A stretch of 64,000 nt of DNA from Ephydatia muelleri (lineage: Eukaryota; Porifera; Demospongiae; Spongillida; Spongillidae): positions 3,739,767 to 3,803,766 of the forward strand of contig JABACO010000016.1 in NCBI GenBank assembly GCA_013339895.1. The letters run 5' to 3'. Positions 1-10,140 of this stretch are shown here, one piece after another (within the stretch, counting starts at the first letter, position 1; each line of letters starts with the position of its first letter). Under the pieces are notes generated by a model that saw only the letters and a list, made by a program, of their open reading frames with translations, made no database searches and was not told the origin of the DNA. The position numbers were made by a program, and so were the translations under genes.

Positions 1-179
1 ATGGTGACCTTTCGAGTACCGTGAGCTCCAGAACGATCAGCATCGCAGTTTTTTAAATATTAATACAGTCACAGACACTATCGGGAACTTTTCCGCCCTG
101 CATTTTTGGAAAAGATGTGTAGTTTCTGCAATACGTGAGCAAACGTGACGGTTTTTAGTATAATAAAACCTTTCGAATC

Positions 180-370
180 AAATGATCAGTGCTATACTGT
201 CCCCATGATCAACAAGCGAGGAGTTAAAATGTGTCACATATATACTGTCCCCGGCCCAGGATACTAAATGAAGTCAATCGATTTTGAAGAGGGCCGCATT
301 GTACCATGCATGTGTGAACCGCACCAGGTCCTGCTTGGAAATTACTGCCCTGATTAGTTTACACGTGTAT
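180..370 (+). repeat. Terminal repeat flanking the peptide-gene unit, copy 1
   Basis: This block contains AACAAGCGAGGAGTTAAAAT, then a run matching CAATCGATTTTGAAGAGGGC and ending near a GGAAATTACTG motif. The same block recurs in the same orientation at about 2700-2870 and, diverged, at 10150-10330. It occurs inverted at about 4100-4310 and 9105-9275. It always lies on the downstream side of a peptide gene or of a promoter relic, so it probably marks the end of the duplicated unit. Confidence 0.75.
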
Positions 371-619
371 ACAACGCAATATTCTCTGTGGGGCTCCTTT
401 ATAGCAAGAAAAAATTAAAATGCGGATGTCATAGCTAACATGTCAGCAAAGCAGTTAATGTTGCTATATAGCAATGTCCTCCATAGTTGAAGCAGTTTGA
501 CAAAAGGTCCGGATTGTGTTCAGAGCCCCTTCTGCGGCGAGAGAAGTGGGAGAAGTGTTTACGCAACATCGATATTGCATGACGCACTGAAATGGGAACC
601 ACGACATGCAAATACCGAC

Positions 620-880
620 CTAACAACGGTGGCATAAACGACGGCAAAGGTGGTGGGGCTTGTGACGACGGCAATGATAGCATGCGTGACAGTGGCGGTT
701 GTCATCTCGAACGCTCCGCCCGTCATCATCGCCTAGTGCGCTCTCCCCATCATCACTGCCGAGGGCATCTCGAACGCTCCTTTCATCATCGACATCATTT
801 CGACTGCCAATATCCTCTGCTGAGGTAGCGACGGAAACCACAGCAATCACCAACAACGCACAAACTAGTTCCAATCTCAT
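620..880 (-). CDS. Secreted Cys/His-rich peptide precursor, copy A
   Basis: This single-exon ORF has 86 codons. I start it at the ATG at 878-880, because the open frame upstream has only non-ATG codons. Residues 1-20 look like a signal peptide (MRLE, then a Leu/Val/Ala core ending ATSA), with likely cleavage before EDIGS. An acidic pro-region of about 40 residues carries RSVRD twice. The C-terminal 23 residues hold six cysteines spaced CX2CX2CX8CX3CX2C and are rich in His and Arg. The layout (signal, acidic pro-piece, short Cys-rich tail) is that of a processed secreted peptide such as an antimicrobial, metal-binding or venom-type peptide. I do not recognise the family, so function is unassigned. 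A TATA box lies 50 bp upstream and three near-identical copies follow in the window. Confidence 0.6.
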   Translation of the reverse strand: MRLELVCALLVIAVVSVATSAEDIGSRNDVDDERSVRDALGSDDGESALGDDDGRSVRDDNRHCHACYHCRRHKPHHLCRRLCHRC

Positions 881-884
881 TCTC

Positions 885-1155
885 CTCACTCCACGTAATG
901 TAGTATCAGTTTAGCGAGCTAACTGCTTTATATACAAGCTCCTGAATGCGGTATACTTACCAATGCAGGAAATGACACCATTGGTCAGGTGTGATCAGGT
1001 TTGAAGTTTTCAAACGAGCGTGCGATTTTTGACTGTAAAATTGTGCACACGTGAACGCTTTGGTACAAGGTGAAAAGAAGGAACGCACTAAGGCATCCGG
1101 ATCGGGTCGAAACGACGGACTCTTTCTTTCAACGGTACGAACTCGGGTTAGCAAA
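885..1155 (-). promoter_or_regulatory. Promoter block of peptide gene A
   Basis: Read on the minus strand, a TATATAAA box (927-934) lies about 50 bp before the ATG. Further upstream is a conserved block including the GATCCGGATG core near 1095. The same block precedes copies B, C and D and survives as a relic at 2855-3140. Retention of a TATA box at equal distance in all four intact copies supports a real core promoter. Confidence 0.6.
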
Positions 1156-1189
1156 CCCAGCCTATAGTGAAACCCCCACGATACTGTAG

Positions 1190-1700
1190 GGCCAATTATT
1201 TTGAATTTTGGAACACTAATTTGTATACCTATTTATAAGCTGCATTGTACCTGTGTACATGTATGTATGTTCATTGGATGTGTGGATAGTGTTGCACACC
1301 TAGCTATTGCTAAATCTGCTACACAACCAATGACACTTTGTTTGTGAAGGATAGACCTTTAAGTATTAGAGCAAAGATCGGAACTTGTTTGGCAATGAAA
1401 CTAACAAGCTCAGCTGGTGGAAGTAATTGTCTAAGCACCAACTCCCTCATACAAGAGTTTTGCTAAGTTGAATGTTATGATGCTCTGTTGTTTTTTTCTG
1501 AAGTTAAATAAAATTGTCAGGCATGTGAAGTTGTATCATGCAGAAAATAATGAGTCAAATCATGTTGTTTTGAGAACTTACAGGAAATGTGCCGAACAAT
1601 GTATTCCTTATATTTGTGAGCCTTGCTGATGTAGCACTTTACAAGAAACACAAATTCTTGTAGAATCACGTCATGTATCATAAATGACGCACAGTGCTAG
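1190..1700 (-). repeat. Interspersed repeat R2, copy 1 (inverted)
   Basis: This block is the reverse complement of about 6880-7330 and of about 22520-22990. Shared landmarks are ACATCCAATGAACATACAT and AGTTCTCATAACAACATGAT (other copies, + strand). It has no coding content. It lies directly beside a SINE-like block, as copy 2 does, so the two probably form one composite element. Confidence 0.7.
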
Positions 1701-1724
1701 GCTATTAAGAAGAGCTAACACTGT

Positions 1725-1870
1725 ATGACATTTTTCATATTGGGGAGGGGGGAGGGGAGTGAACATTGGTGTAGTTTGCCCATTGTCCAGCATTGGGCTT
1801 GGGAGCTGGGTTCCATTCGGGGTAGGGCATCTTTCTTTAATTCAAGATCTTTTTTCAAGAAGATGCTAAG
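1725..1870 (+). mobile_element. tRNA-derived SINE-like element, copy 1
   Basis: A GGGGAGTGAACATTGGTGTAG-like 5' part resembles a tRNA D-arm/box A. About 35 bp downstream, GGGTTCCATTCGGGG resembles a T-arm/box B. The same module is better preserved at 6737-6845 and 24060-24195 (minus strand). The 3' side runs into the GCTAAGCCCCTCCTACC unit of the tandem repeat seen elsewhere. Confidence 0.55.
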
Positions 1871-2574
1871 CCCCTCCTACCACCAAAACACAAAGGGTGG
1901 TACAGAGCTGTGGTAAAGAGCTGCAAAGCACCTCCCCAGCTCCTACTTGAATGCCAAGCCCCCCTACCTGAAGATGAGATGGATTTGGAGGTAATGGCAA
2001 ACCACTCCTACCAGAAGAGATGGATAACTTTCCTTGTATATTTGCTTTCACCAATTTATTTTCTAGTATCATTTGTTTAAATCTTTCCACTACTTTACTT
2101 CTTTTTTTTTTAAGCTCTATTCTTTAAACTCTGAATACTTATTGTCTTTACCTGGAAACCGGTCTTTCAAACAGTACATCCATATTGAGCAGTTGATACA
2201 GGAAAAAAGAAGGCAGTTGGCTATCTTAGGTTGATCATATCTCCAGGTGGAGGTATCATTATCAGAGTTATGACCTGACAGTATTAGTTTTCTATGCTAT
2301 TTATGTATGATTACATGTTAAACTTGAACATTAAATTTATTTTCATTTTGTGCTTCAGATCATACATTTTAAACTGCTACCCGTAGTCTTTGAGAGAATA
2401 GCTCTTGCTTAGCAGCAAAAAATAGTAAAGTTGCAATCACAAAATAGCACCAAATCCTTCGCATCCCACTCATAGAGTCCGTTCTAGATGGCATCATCTA
2501 GAACGGACCTTACCTTATTCAATTCTATTGGCAAATTTGGAAGTTTATACTAGTCTTAATAAAAAACAAGTTAG

Positions 2575-2700
2575 ATTAAATGATCTCATGCACTCCGGAC
2601 ATTAATGTGAAAGGCTTGCAGTTCATAAACATTTACAAGTGCATAAAGGGGTGCCGATCTTCCTTTGGGGACCTTTTTATGCGCTATGAACTTTTACTAC
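2575..2700 (+). repeat. Inverted repeat with 5800-5945
   Basis: About 120 bp around GTGCATAAAGGGGTGCCGAT is nearly the exact reverse complement of 5805-5945. A diverged direct relative of the 5.8-kb copy lies at about 17410-17560. No ORF is present. Confidence 0.7.
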
Positions 2701-2702
2701 AC

Positions 2703-3265
2703 TTCTTGATACAACAAGCGAGGAGTTAAAATGTGTCACATATATACGCAGCAAATATTGTCTCGGGTACAGTGTGGGGATGTCAATCGATTTTGAAGAG
2801 GGCCGCATTGTACCATGCATATGTGAACCGTACCGGGTCCTGCTTGGAAATTACTCCTCACTCCCAGCTGTGTTCACGTAGTACCAGCGTAGCGAGCTAA
2901 CTGCCAAGCTCCTGAATGTGGGTGTCAATGCAGGAAATGACCCCATTGATCAGGTGTGATCAGGTTTGAAGTCTTCAAACGATGCGTGCATAATTGTGAT
3001 GTAAAATTGTGTACACATGAATGCTTTGGTACAAGGTCGATTATCGTATGCACTGGAGTGGTGAGGAGACTATATCATCCGGATCGGGTTGAAATGACTG
3101 ACTCTTTTTTTTCAACGGTACGAACTTGGGTTAGCACCGTTTTTAAGGATGGGAGGATGTAGATGCACTACACAGGTACTTCCATATAAAGTCACGTTCC
3201 AAACACATGTTATGACGACTGCTACAAAATACATCATTCAAAAAAATTGTTTCCAATCATGTAAA
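2703..3265 (-). pseudogene. Peptide-unit relic: terminal repeat plus promoter block, gene deleted
   Basis: The terminal repeat (2703-2865) is joined directly to the start-side sequence of the peptide unit (CTCCTCACTCCCAGCTGTG near 2865) and to its upstream promoter block as far as about 3140. The peptide ORF is gone, and the stretch that holds the TATA box in copies A-D is missing (CTAACTGCCAAGC replaces CTAACTGCTTTATATACAAGC). About 3140-3265 matches about 8100-8220 inverted. Confidence 0.6.
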
Positions 3266-3329
3266 TATATTAACACCGGATCCACGAGAAATGACCATTT
3301 TTTTAGGGGTGTTCTGTAGAACCGAACCA

Positions 3330-3459
3330 GTTTCCAAACTCAAGTGCATGACCATAGTGACGAACAATAAATTGAAGAAATTCCCTGGAAAAAAGGCCAA
3401 TAAAGTGATCACTTGCTGAACAAATGTATAAATTTGCTGCATTCATTTTCTGTACTTAA
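3330..3459 (-). pseudogene. Captured fragment of the ATR gene (exon plus intron)
   Basis: About 130 bp match 32041-32169, inside the ATR gene, with only scattered substitutions. The match covers the first part of a FAT-domain exon (window exon 31968-32095) and runs on through its acceptor into the adjacent intron. Intron sequence is included, so this is a DNA-level copy and not a retrocopy. It is too short to encode anything useful and is flanked by repeat-unit sequence. Confidence 0.85.
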
Positions 3460-3599
3460 AGGTCTTTTGGAGATGCTAACGATAAGAGGGTACAATAATG
3501 ATTTGAAATGCGTGAATATTTATACTATTCGATACAGGTTTATGCTGGAGTTCCATAGCCATAGCCTATCATAGCACTGCAGAGTGTGTGGCAAGAGGT

Positions 3600-3899
3600 T
3601 AAAATAGCGCAAAGTGTGCCAAAAGAACCGTCTATAATTGCCTGTCCTACAAAGAAGAGCTGAAACTGTATTTTGCAATTGATGTAGAAAACGATGATAG
3701 CCAGGTCCACCCACCATCATTCTGCAAGTTTTGTAAACTAGGTTGGGTGAAGGCAACTGCAAAGGTTGAATGTCCTTGCTGTTCAACTAGTTTAACGCCT
3801 TCTACTCTACGATCAGCACCTGATATTATCCTGCATTTCTTAAGTGACATGCATGTACTGCATGGTGTGTTGTATAGTGTCACATGCATAAGTGGGGCT
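3600..3899 (+). pseudogene. Zinc-binding fragment weakly resembling a RAG1-type domain
   Basis: A plus-strand open frame (after a stop near 3600, to TAG at 3903-3905) encodes a Cys-rich stretch: one CXXXR-type cysteine, then an aliphatic/acidic segment ending DVENDDSQVHPPSFC, then C-X2-C and C-X2-C pairs. The order D-V-x(5-6)-hHP-x2-FC-x2-C recalls the zinc-binding dimerisation region of RAG1-like proteins. There is no ATG in a good context and no downstream core domain. It could be an isolated exon, a gene fragment carried in a repeat, or coincidence. Confidence 0.3.
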
Positions 3900-4310
3900 C
3901 ATTAGTCTGTAATAAGCGAGACAATGATATGCAGATAGCATAAAACGGCATGTAGCATAATGAAGCGGTGGTAACGAAGTTCTGATTTCGTAATCGACCA
4001 CATGTCATTGTACATCCACCACGCACTGACCTAGATACACGTACATAGCTACTTTTAAATGTAAGAGCCGGCATACTGGACGAAGTATGTACGGTGGCTG
4101 CATATCATATAAGGCAGGACCCGGTGCGATTCACACATGCATGGTGCAATCATAAATATGATCTATATATGCTGCAATACGGCCCTCACCAGACAGAGTT
4201 TCTACCTCATTTAGTATCCCCACATTGGACCCGGGACAGTATATATGTGACACATTTTTAACTACTCGCTTGTTGCATCAAGGGGACAGTATAGCACTGA
4301 TCATTCTGCA
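3900..4310 (-). repeat. Terminal repeat and neighbouring block of the peptide unit, inverted copy
   Basis: About 4100-4310 is the terminal repeat in reverse (CTCGCTTGTTG near 4267). About 3900-4090 is the reverse of the block at 10310-10440 that includes GTAGCTATGTAGGTCATGTG. No coding sequence is seen. Confidence 0.6.
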
Positions 4311-4399
4311 CAATTGCATAGCAAAGTATTGAAATGAACAAGATGAAGACCTTCGAGGAGGACAGTGAATAGGAAGACTTATACATGCTGGCCAACTTG

Positions 4400-4629
4400 A
4401 TTTGATTAAACTTGTTGCACAATTAATATACATGTAGCTGATTGGCCATGCACGATGCACACATGTGTCAGAAATTCAAGCATCATATGCATATGATCTT
4501 GGATGCGATCATTAATGTAAAGTATGAAAATTATCGATGTGTTTCGTGCATGATGATTTGCAAGATTCCCGCATGATTTCCTGTGAAGATCCATAGCATG
4601 ATCATGATCGTGCATGACTGCATTCCTGA

Positions 4630-4664
<35 letters not shown>

Positions 4665-5290
4665 TGCCCAATAACAGGCATTCGCAACAGTGCTTGCAGT
4701 CCAGTAGCCTGCAAGCAGAGAATAGCTCTTGCTTAGCAGCAAAAAACCACCTTAGAAAAATGATTTGCCCTCCATCCCCCTGCACAGATATTAGTTAAAA
4801 TGGTGCCCATTGCCATGCGATCCTGCATACATGCATTGCTATGCAGATATCACAGTGTGACTCCTTGATATTATCTGAACAAAACATTTGAAGGTGAATT
4901 TAATTGTTTGGCATAAAAATTCTAATCAGGTTCCTGCAGCAGAATCACATTCAAAGGGGAATAAATCTTGCCACTGTAGCTGCTGACACTGTTTACGATG
5001 GTGTGCATGCATGGGCAGTATTTTTAGGGCAGCATTGAATACATGCAGTGATATGTGGCGTAATGATATGCACATCTTATATCCTGAGTCAAGAATATAT
5101 ATGGCAGAAGGTGGACAGTGTTGTAAGCATTCACCTGCTAGTGCACTTATACCTGTTTTGATAATGAAATTTCTGCAGAGATGGAGGTTCTGTTCATTGA
5201 ATCATTGCAGAGTAGCATTTCCCCAGCTTTGATAACAATGCTTGTATTCTCTTATCACTGCATGTAGGGTACAAGCATGCACAGTTGCAT
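4400..5290 (+). repeat. Long direct repeat with 14520-15350
   Basis: The two regions share an ordered series of segments (CATGATGATT, AACAGGCATTCGCAACAGTG, GGGCAGCATTGAATAC, ACAACAGTTACTCTTTTGTG). They are therefore old direct duplicates of a roughly 0.9-kb segment. A run of about 30 G at 4630-4662 interrupts this copy. No gene is recognised in either. Confidence 0.7.
4630..4662 (+). repeat. Poly-G tract
   Basis: An uninterrupted run of more than 30 G. It creates spurious poly-Gly and poly-Pro frames on the two strands, and its length is unlikely to be reliable. Confidence 0.95.
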
Positions 5291-5399
5291 ACATGCACAC
5301 AACAGTTACTCTTTTGTGTGGTTAAATTCATTGCCAGCTCAAATCTAGCAGGGGCAGATGGTAAGAGATGTACTCAAAGAATTCAACATTCTGTAGGTT

Positions 5400-5950
5400 A
5401 TGCCTGTTTACCATTCTATAACTTGGCAGTAAATATTTAGTGCAGTACTTTATGACATAATTACTGAGGTGTAAACGTAACAAAGATCCAACTCTGTGTC
5501 ATTTCCTCCCCCTCCATTCGGAACTGATGCGACATGATTTATTACAAGCACACAAATTGGGCCTGATGATTTAATTCACTGGAGTGAAGTAGTGTTAGTA
5601 ATGTGTGCTCAGGTGCCGTGTGTAACTTATTGATGTTGTTTATTTGTTGTCTCTAACCTCGTTTGGTTATTTTGCTGTACTTCATATCATAGCAAGATCA
5701 ATTCTTGTGTAAAGATGAGGGTTAGTAATAATGGTGAATAATGGAGAACCACAGGGAATCGGTCATTGCCAATGATCAGCAGCAGCCAATGTGTCCATTG
5801 AAGTGTAGTAAAAGTTCATAGCGCATAAAAGGTCCCCAAAGGAAGATCGGCACCCCTTTATGCACTTGCAAACGTTTATGAACTGCAAGCCTTTCACATT
5901 AATGTCGGAGTGCATGAGACGAGATCATTTAATCTAGCTTGCTTTTTATG
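5400..5950 (+). repeat. Direct repeat with 17110-17575
   Basis: Shared landmarks include GAGGTGTAAACGTAA, TCTCTAACCTCGTTTGGTTA and TGCTGTACTTCATATCAT. No open frame of note. The part around 5805-5945 is also an inverted partner of 2575-2700. Confidence 0.7.
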
Positions 5951-6499
5951 CAGGCTAGTCAACTCTGTCAGATCATAACTCTGATAATGATAACTCCACC
6001 TGGAGACATGATCAACCTAGGATAGCCAACTGCCTTCTTTTTTCCTGTATTAGCTGCTCGGTATGGATGTATTGTTCCCTCATAACACATCACTGGAAAC
6101 TCATGGCGCTCAATGCATATCATTATGGTGCTTAATGCATATCACTAGTAAGCAAGCTCATGGCGTAAAATACATATAACTGCTAACCTAGGGTGCCTTA
6201 GGCTCAGAAGGATGTACTTGTTCCTCAAGGTGTGTTGTGGGAAAGTGGGGGGGAAGGGGGAGATATGTGAGAGGGGTGAGAGAGATAAAAATGTGATTGG
6301 TTAAGAAGTTATGCACATGAAAATTGAAATTATACATCCAGGTGTGCATATTTGTGTTTAAGTACTGTTTGAAGACTAGTTTCCAGGTAAAGACAGTAAG
6401 AATTCGTAGTTTAACGAATAGAGCTTCAAGGAAAAACAATACTAGAAAATTGGTGAAAGCAGATATACAACAAAGCAATAAAAGACTATGAGCAAATCC

Positions 6500-6720
6500 A
6501 TCTCTTCAGGTTGGAGTGGCTTAGCAATCTGGTAGGAGGGGTTTAGCATGTTATCTCCAAATCTCTTCTTCAGGTGGGGGTTGGGGAGGGCTTGGCATTT
6601 GGGTAGGAGGGTCTTCAGGTAGGTGCTTAGCATCTTCACCAAGGTTTCTGCAAAATCAATCACTTCAGGTAGGAGGGGCTTAGCATCTTGCAGCTCAGCT
6701 CTGTACTTAGCATCTTCATA
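6500..6720 (+). repeat. Degenerate tandem repeat, GGTAGGAGGGGCTTAGCAT unit
   Basis: About five spaced copies of a G-rich unit similar to TTCAGGTAGGAGGGGCTTAG. The same unit forms a longer array at 23690-24010 and appears in reverse at 1865-1990. It adjoins a SINE-like block in all three places. Confidence 0.65.
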
Positions 6721-6736
6721 CATCTTCTTGAAATAA

Positions 6737-6845
6737 AGAAAGATGCCTTACCCCGGATTGAACCCAGGTACCCATGCTTCCAAGCCCAATGTTCTACCAA
6801 TTGCACCAATGTCGACTCCCCTCCCCCCTCCCCCAATATGAAAAG
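6737..6845 (-). mobile_element. tRNA-derived SINE, copy 2
   Basis: On the minus strand a GGGGAGTCGACATTGGTGCA start leads to TGGTGCAATTGGTAGAAC (box A-like). Then come GGTACCTGGGTTCAATCCGG (box B consensus GGTTCRANNCC, tRNA T-loop) and GGGGTAAGGC. The spacing fits a tRNA head. It is the best-preserved of three copies (others at 1725 and 24060). Confidence 0.7.
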
Positions 6846-6879
6846 TGTCATACAGCGTTAGCTCTTCAAAATAGCCAGG

Positions 6880-7335
6880 TGCTGTGTGTCATTTATACAC
6901 AATTCTACAAGAATTTCCATTTCTTGTAAAGTACTATAGCAGCAAGGTTCACAAATATAAGAAACACATTGTTTGGCATATCTCCTGTAAGTTCTCATAA
7001 CAACATGATTTAACTCTTTTGGCGCTTTAGAAGAAAACAGAGAACATCATCACATTCATCACGATACCCTGAAGACTCTTGCAAAAGTCTTGTATGAGGG
7101 AGTTGATGTGCAATCCTGAGATGATTACTTCCACCAGGAAGAAGGCTGAGCTACATCATTTGTTAATTTCATTGTCAAACAAGTTCCAATCTTTGCTCTA
7201 ATACTTAAAGTTCTATCCTTCACAAACAAACTGTCATAGTTGTGTAGCAGATTTAGCAATAGGCATGCAACACTATCCATACATCCAATGAACATACATA
7301 TACACAGGTACAATGCAGCTTATTTGTATACAAAT
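6880..7335 (+). repeat. Interspersed repeat R2, copy 2
   Basis: Direct repeat of 22520-22990 and inverted repeat of 1190-1700, sharing for example GCAAGGTTCACAA and TCTCCTGTAAGTTCTCATAA. Both direct copies are followed about 150 bp later by an (AC)n tract, so the microsatellite is part of the family's 3' end. Noncoding. Confidence 0.75.
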
Positions 7336-7479
7336 CATCTACATGTATTCAAATCATTCAGAAGCCATATTATATTTTATCTAGTATGTAACGATACTAG
7401 TTACTAAACCATACCAACCAAATTAATATGGACAAGATGCTATTATCTAAAACTCTTGATTTTTAGATTGAAACTGACA

Positions 7480-7480
7480 A

Positions 7481-7524
<44 letters not shown>

Positions 7525-7535
7525 ACACATACATG
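7480..7535 (+). repeat. (AC)n microsatellite
   Basis: About 25 AC units with slight decay at the distal end. It sits at the same place relative to repeat R2 as the (AC)n at 23145-23190. Confidence 0.95.
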
Positions 7536-7979
7536 TATACTCAGTGTTCGCATGCCTATGCAACTACTCAAATGAAGTATAGTTTTATGCATAGTATATA
7601 AACACTCCAATATTCCCCACACTATTAATAAACAATGAGTTCTGCACTAATTTCACTCACAAACTGAACAGGTCTTTTCGCAACGAGAATATTGCCATCC
7701 TATTAGCTTGTTGTATTTTCCACATGTAATGTGATAATAGGTACTTTGCTGGAGAAAAGGACCATTATAATATTTTTCTGTTGCATCTACCCATCAATCA
7801 CATGTCTGAATGCACATCTTGCATGGTACATTATACTTCTACCTGAATACGGCACAAAATTAACGCACTGATTCTACCCACATATAATTTATGCAGAAAT
7901 CTGCCGAGCTGAGTTTTATATCCAACGGGGGATGGGATGCAATAGCTTGGGGCCTGTATAAAAATAATTGTCCCGACTG

Positions 7980-8115
7980 TATTGAGCGAACCTAGTGCAC
8001 TGCCCGTCGAGAGCCATCTCGAACGCTCCACTATCATCGTCGTCTATATAGTGTGCATCGCGAACGCTCCGGTTCATAATCCACATCATTCTGACTGCCA
8101 TCATGATTGGAACAA
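7980..8115 (-). pseudogene. Decayed head-to-head relative of the peptide gene upstream of copy B
   Basis: On the minus strand the sequence encodes pieces such as SQNDVDYEPERSR and NRSVRDA that align with the acidic pro-region of the intact peptide genes. The pieces fall in different frames with stops, and neither a signal peptide nor a Cys-rich tail is present. It points away from gene B, about 480 bp upstream of B's start. Equivalent relics lie upstream of C (11375-11620) and D (14075-14230). Confidence 0.55.
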
Positions 8116-8289
8116 TTTTTTGGATGCATTTTGTAGCAGTCGTCATAACATATTTTTGGAACATGACTCCATACTGATTTAAGTACCTGTGTAGTGCATC
8201 TACATCCTCCCATCCTTGAGCAGGGACACTGTTCCAAAATTATTGTTCCAATATTTCTAGCATTCCAAAATAGTATCGTTGTCATGAAT

Positions 8290-8590
8290 ATTCATGTGGC
8301 TTCACAATAGAGTTCGTACCGTTGAAAAAAAGAGTTCGTCATTTCGACCCGATCCGGATGCCTTAGTGTGTTCCTCCACTCCAAGATGTACCAAAGCGTT
8401 CACGTGTGCACAATTTTACATCACAACCGCAATCAAAAATTGAAATTACGCACGCTCGTTTGAAGACTTCAAACCCTGGATCACACCTGATCAATGGGGT
8501 CATTTCCTGCATTGGTAAGTATCAGGAGCTTGTATATAAAGCAGTTAGCTCGCTACGCTGGTATTACGTGAACACAGCTGGGAGTGAGGA
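8290..8590 (+). promoter_or_regulatory. Promoter block of peptide gene B
   Basis: The conserved block starts with a GACCCGATCCGGATG motif near 8345 and continues through the TTCACGTGTGCACAATTTTAC segment. It ends in a TATATAAA box at 8533-8540, about 53 bp before the ATG. It matches, in reverse, the sequences upstream of A, C and D. Confidence 0.6.
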
Positions 8591-8592
8591 GA

Positions 8593-8853
8593 ATGAGATT
8601 GGAACTAGTTTGTGCTTTGTTGGTGATTGCTGTGGTTTCCATCGCTACTTCAGCAGAGGATATTGGCAGTCAAAATGATGTCGATGATGAAAGGAGCGTT
8701 CGAGATGCCCTCGGTAGTGATGATGGGGAGAGCGCACTAGGCGATGATGACGGCCGGAGCGTTCGAGATGACAACCGCCACTGTCGCGCATGCTATCATT
8801 GCCGTCGACACAAGCCCCACCACCTTTGTCGTCATTTATGTCACCGTTGTTAG
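8593..8853 (+). CDS. Secreted Cys/His-rich peptide precursor, copy B
   Basis: This is an 86-codon intact ORF starting at ATG 8593; the in-frame GTG at 8584 is not a plausible eukaryotic start. The regions are a signal peptide (residues 1 to about 20, hydrophobic core LVCALLVIAVVSIA), an acidic pro-region with RSVRD twice, and a basic tail with six Cys (CX2CX2CX8CX3CX2C) and seven His. It differs from copy A by only a few residues (IGSQ for IGSR, CRAC for CHAC). The stop TAG is followed by GTCAGT, which could act as a splice donor, so a 3' intron is possible. It is convergent with copy C across a large palindrome. Function is unknown; secreted processing is inferred from layout alone. Confidence 0.65.
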   Translation: MRLELVCALLVIAVVSIATSAEDIGSQNDVDDERSVRDALGSDDGESALGDDDGRSVRDDNRHCRACYHCRRHKPHHLCRHLCHRC

Positions 8854-9104
8854 GTCAGTATATGCATGCACATGTACGTGGTTCCCCATTTCAGTGCGTC
8901 ATGAAATTATCGATGTTGCCTCGCCGCAGAAGGGACTCTGAACACAATCGGGCCTTTTGTCAAACTGCTTCAACTATTGAGGACATTGCTAGCAACTTTT
9001 TTGCTTTGTTTACATGTTAGCTATGGCATCTGTATTTGAATTTCTCGCGGCTATTAATTAAGGGGCGTACGGAGAATATTGCGCGCGTGTAAACTAATCA
9101 GGGC

Positions 9105-9290
9105 AATAATTTCCATGCAGGACCCGGTGCGGTTGACACATGCATGGTACAATGCGGCCCTCTTCAAAATCGATTGACCTCATTTAGTATCTACACACTG
9201 TACCAGGGGACAATATTTGCTGCGTATGTTTACGTGACACATTTTAACTCCTCGCTTGTTGTTATAGCACTGATCTCGAAAGGCTTTATA
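9105..9290 (-). repeat. Terminal repeat, inverted copy downstream of peptide gene B
   Basis: Reverse complement of the block at 180-370, ending in CTCCTCGCTTGTTG near 9260. Its mirror partner across the palindrome is 10150-10330. Confidence 0.7.
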
Positions 9291-9299
9291 ATAACCTAG

Positions 9300-10140
9300 A
9301 TTAAATGGCAAAGCTCATGGAAGATCTACCTCCGATGATGCCCACAGAATCGCGTGACATGTCGTGCACTACGGTTTACGTTTGTGCCTTACATGCAGCC
9401 TACGTCGTCTTATTACTAACATGACAAAATCTGACAAATTGTTCGTTCTCGGTGTTTATTTATTTATTTATTTATTTTTGGCACTGCTTGGCAGTTAGTT
9501 ATACTATACAATACATAGGGATATGGATCCCCCTGGACAATTAATAAATCCCCCTGGATATCAAACCTAACCACTGATATGCCCTCCATCCCACTGCATG
9601 CATGGTCATGCATGAGATATTATATGCGATCGTTTCCGCGAAAAAGGACCTAGTGCATACATTATAAAATTTCCACTACGCGCAATAGAAATGTAACGCT
9701 TGCGTTGAAATGCATGGCTAATTAAAAATTCAGCGCCTTACAACTGGTAAGAAGCAATGTGTAGAGAATATTCTAGAATAGAAAACGAATCGAAATCTTG
9801 AAAAAACGTGCGTTAGGTTCCTTTACGCGGAAACGATCCGTATGGGACTACACAATCTGTGATCCCATATACAGTATGTAATATTGATGACCGTGCAGGA
9901 GGATAGAGGGCATATAAGTTTTCTAAGGTGGTTAGGTTTGATATTCATAATATCCACGGGGATTTATTATACCCTGCGTATTGTATAGCCCTATATACAT
10001 GTATAACTGCAAAGCAGAGCCAAAAATGTCAGTTTTTGTCATGTTAGTAACGATGTAGGCTGCATGTAAGTGCATAAACGTAAACCAATAGTGCATGGCA
10101 TGTCACGCGAGTCTTTGTGCGTCATCGGAGATATAGTAGC
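9300..10140. repeat. Central palindrome joining peptide units B and C
   Basis: About 9300-9420 pairs with about 10020-10130 (for example GGCATGTCACGCG and TACATGCAGCCTACGTCGT against their reverses). About 9485-9600 pairs with about 9880-9990 (TCAAACCTAACCACTGATAT against TGGTTAGGTTTGATATTC). The centre is near 9,730, where a short MITE sits. The symmetry continues outward into the terminal repeats and peptide genes B and C. A TTTA run is at 9458-9476. Confidence 0.75.
9628..9838. mobile_element. MITE, GATCGTTTCCGCG family, copy 1
   Basis: About 210 bp bounded by imperfect inverted ends: GATCGTTTCCGCGAAAAAGG, and at the far side the reverse of CGGATCGTTTCCGCGTAAAGG. The interior matches 41842-42049 (for example GCAATAGAAATGTAACGCTTG), and its ends match 28731-28892. 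No ORF. Confidence 0.7.

Noticed and set aside
683..914. Ser-rich ORF opposite peptide gene A (and opposite D)
   Set aside because: Low-complexity antisense shadow of the peptide gene. It lacks the signal peptide, the TATA promoter and conserved ends that support the other strand.
4583..4798. Glycine- and proline-rich ORFs on both strands
   Set aside because: Produced only by the poly-G tract; nothing flanking is conserved as protein.
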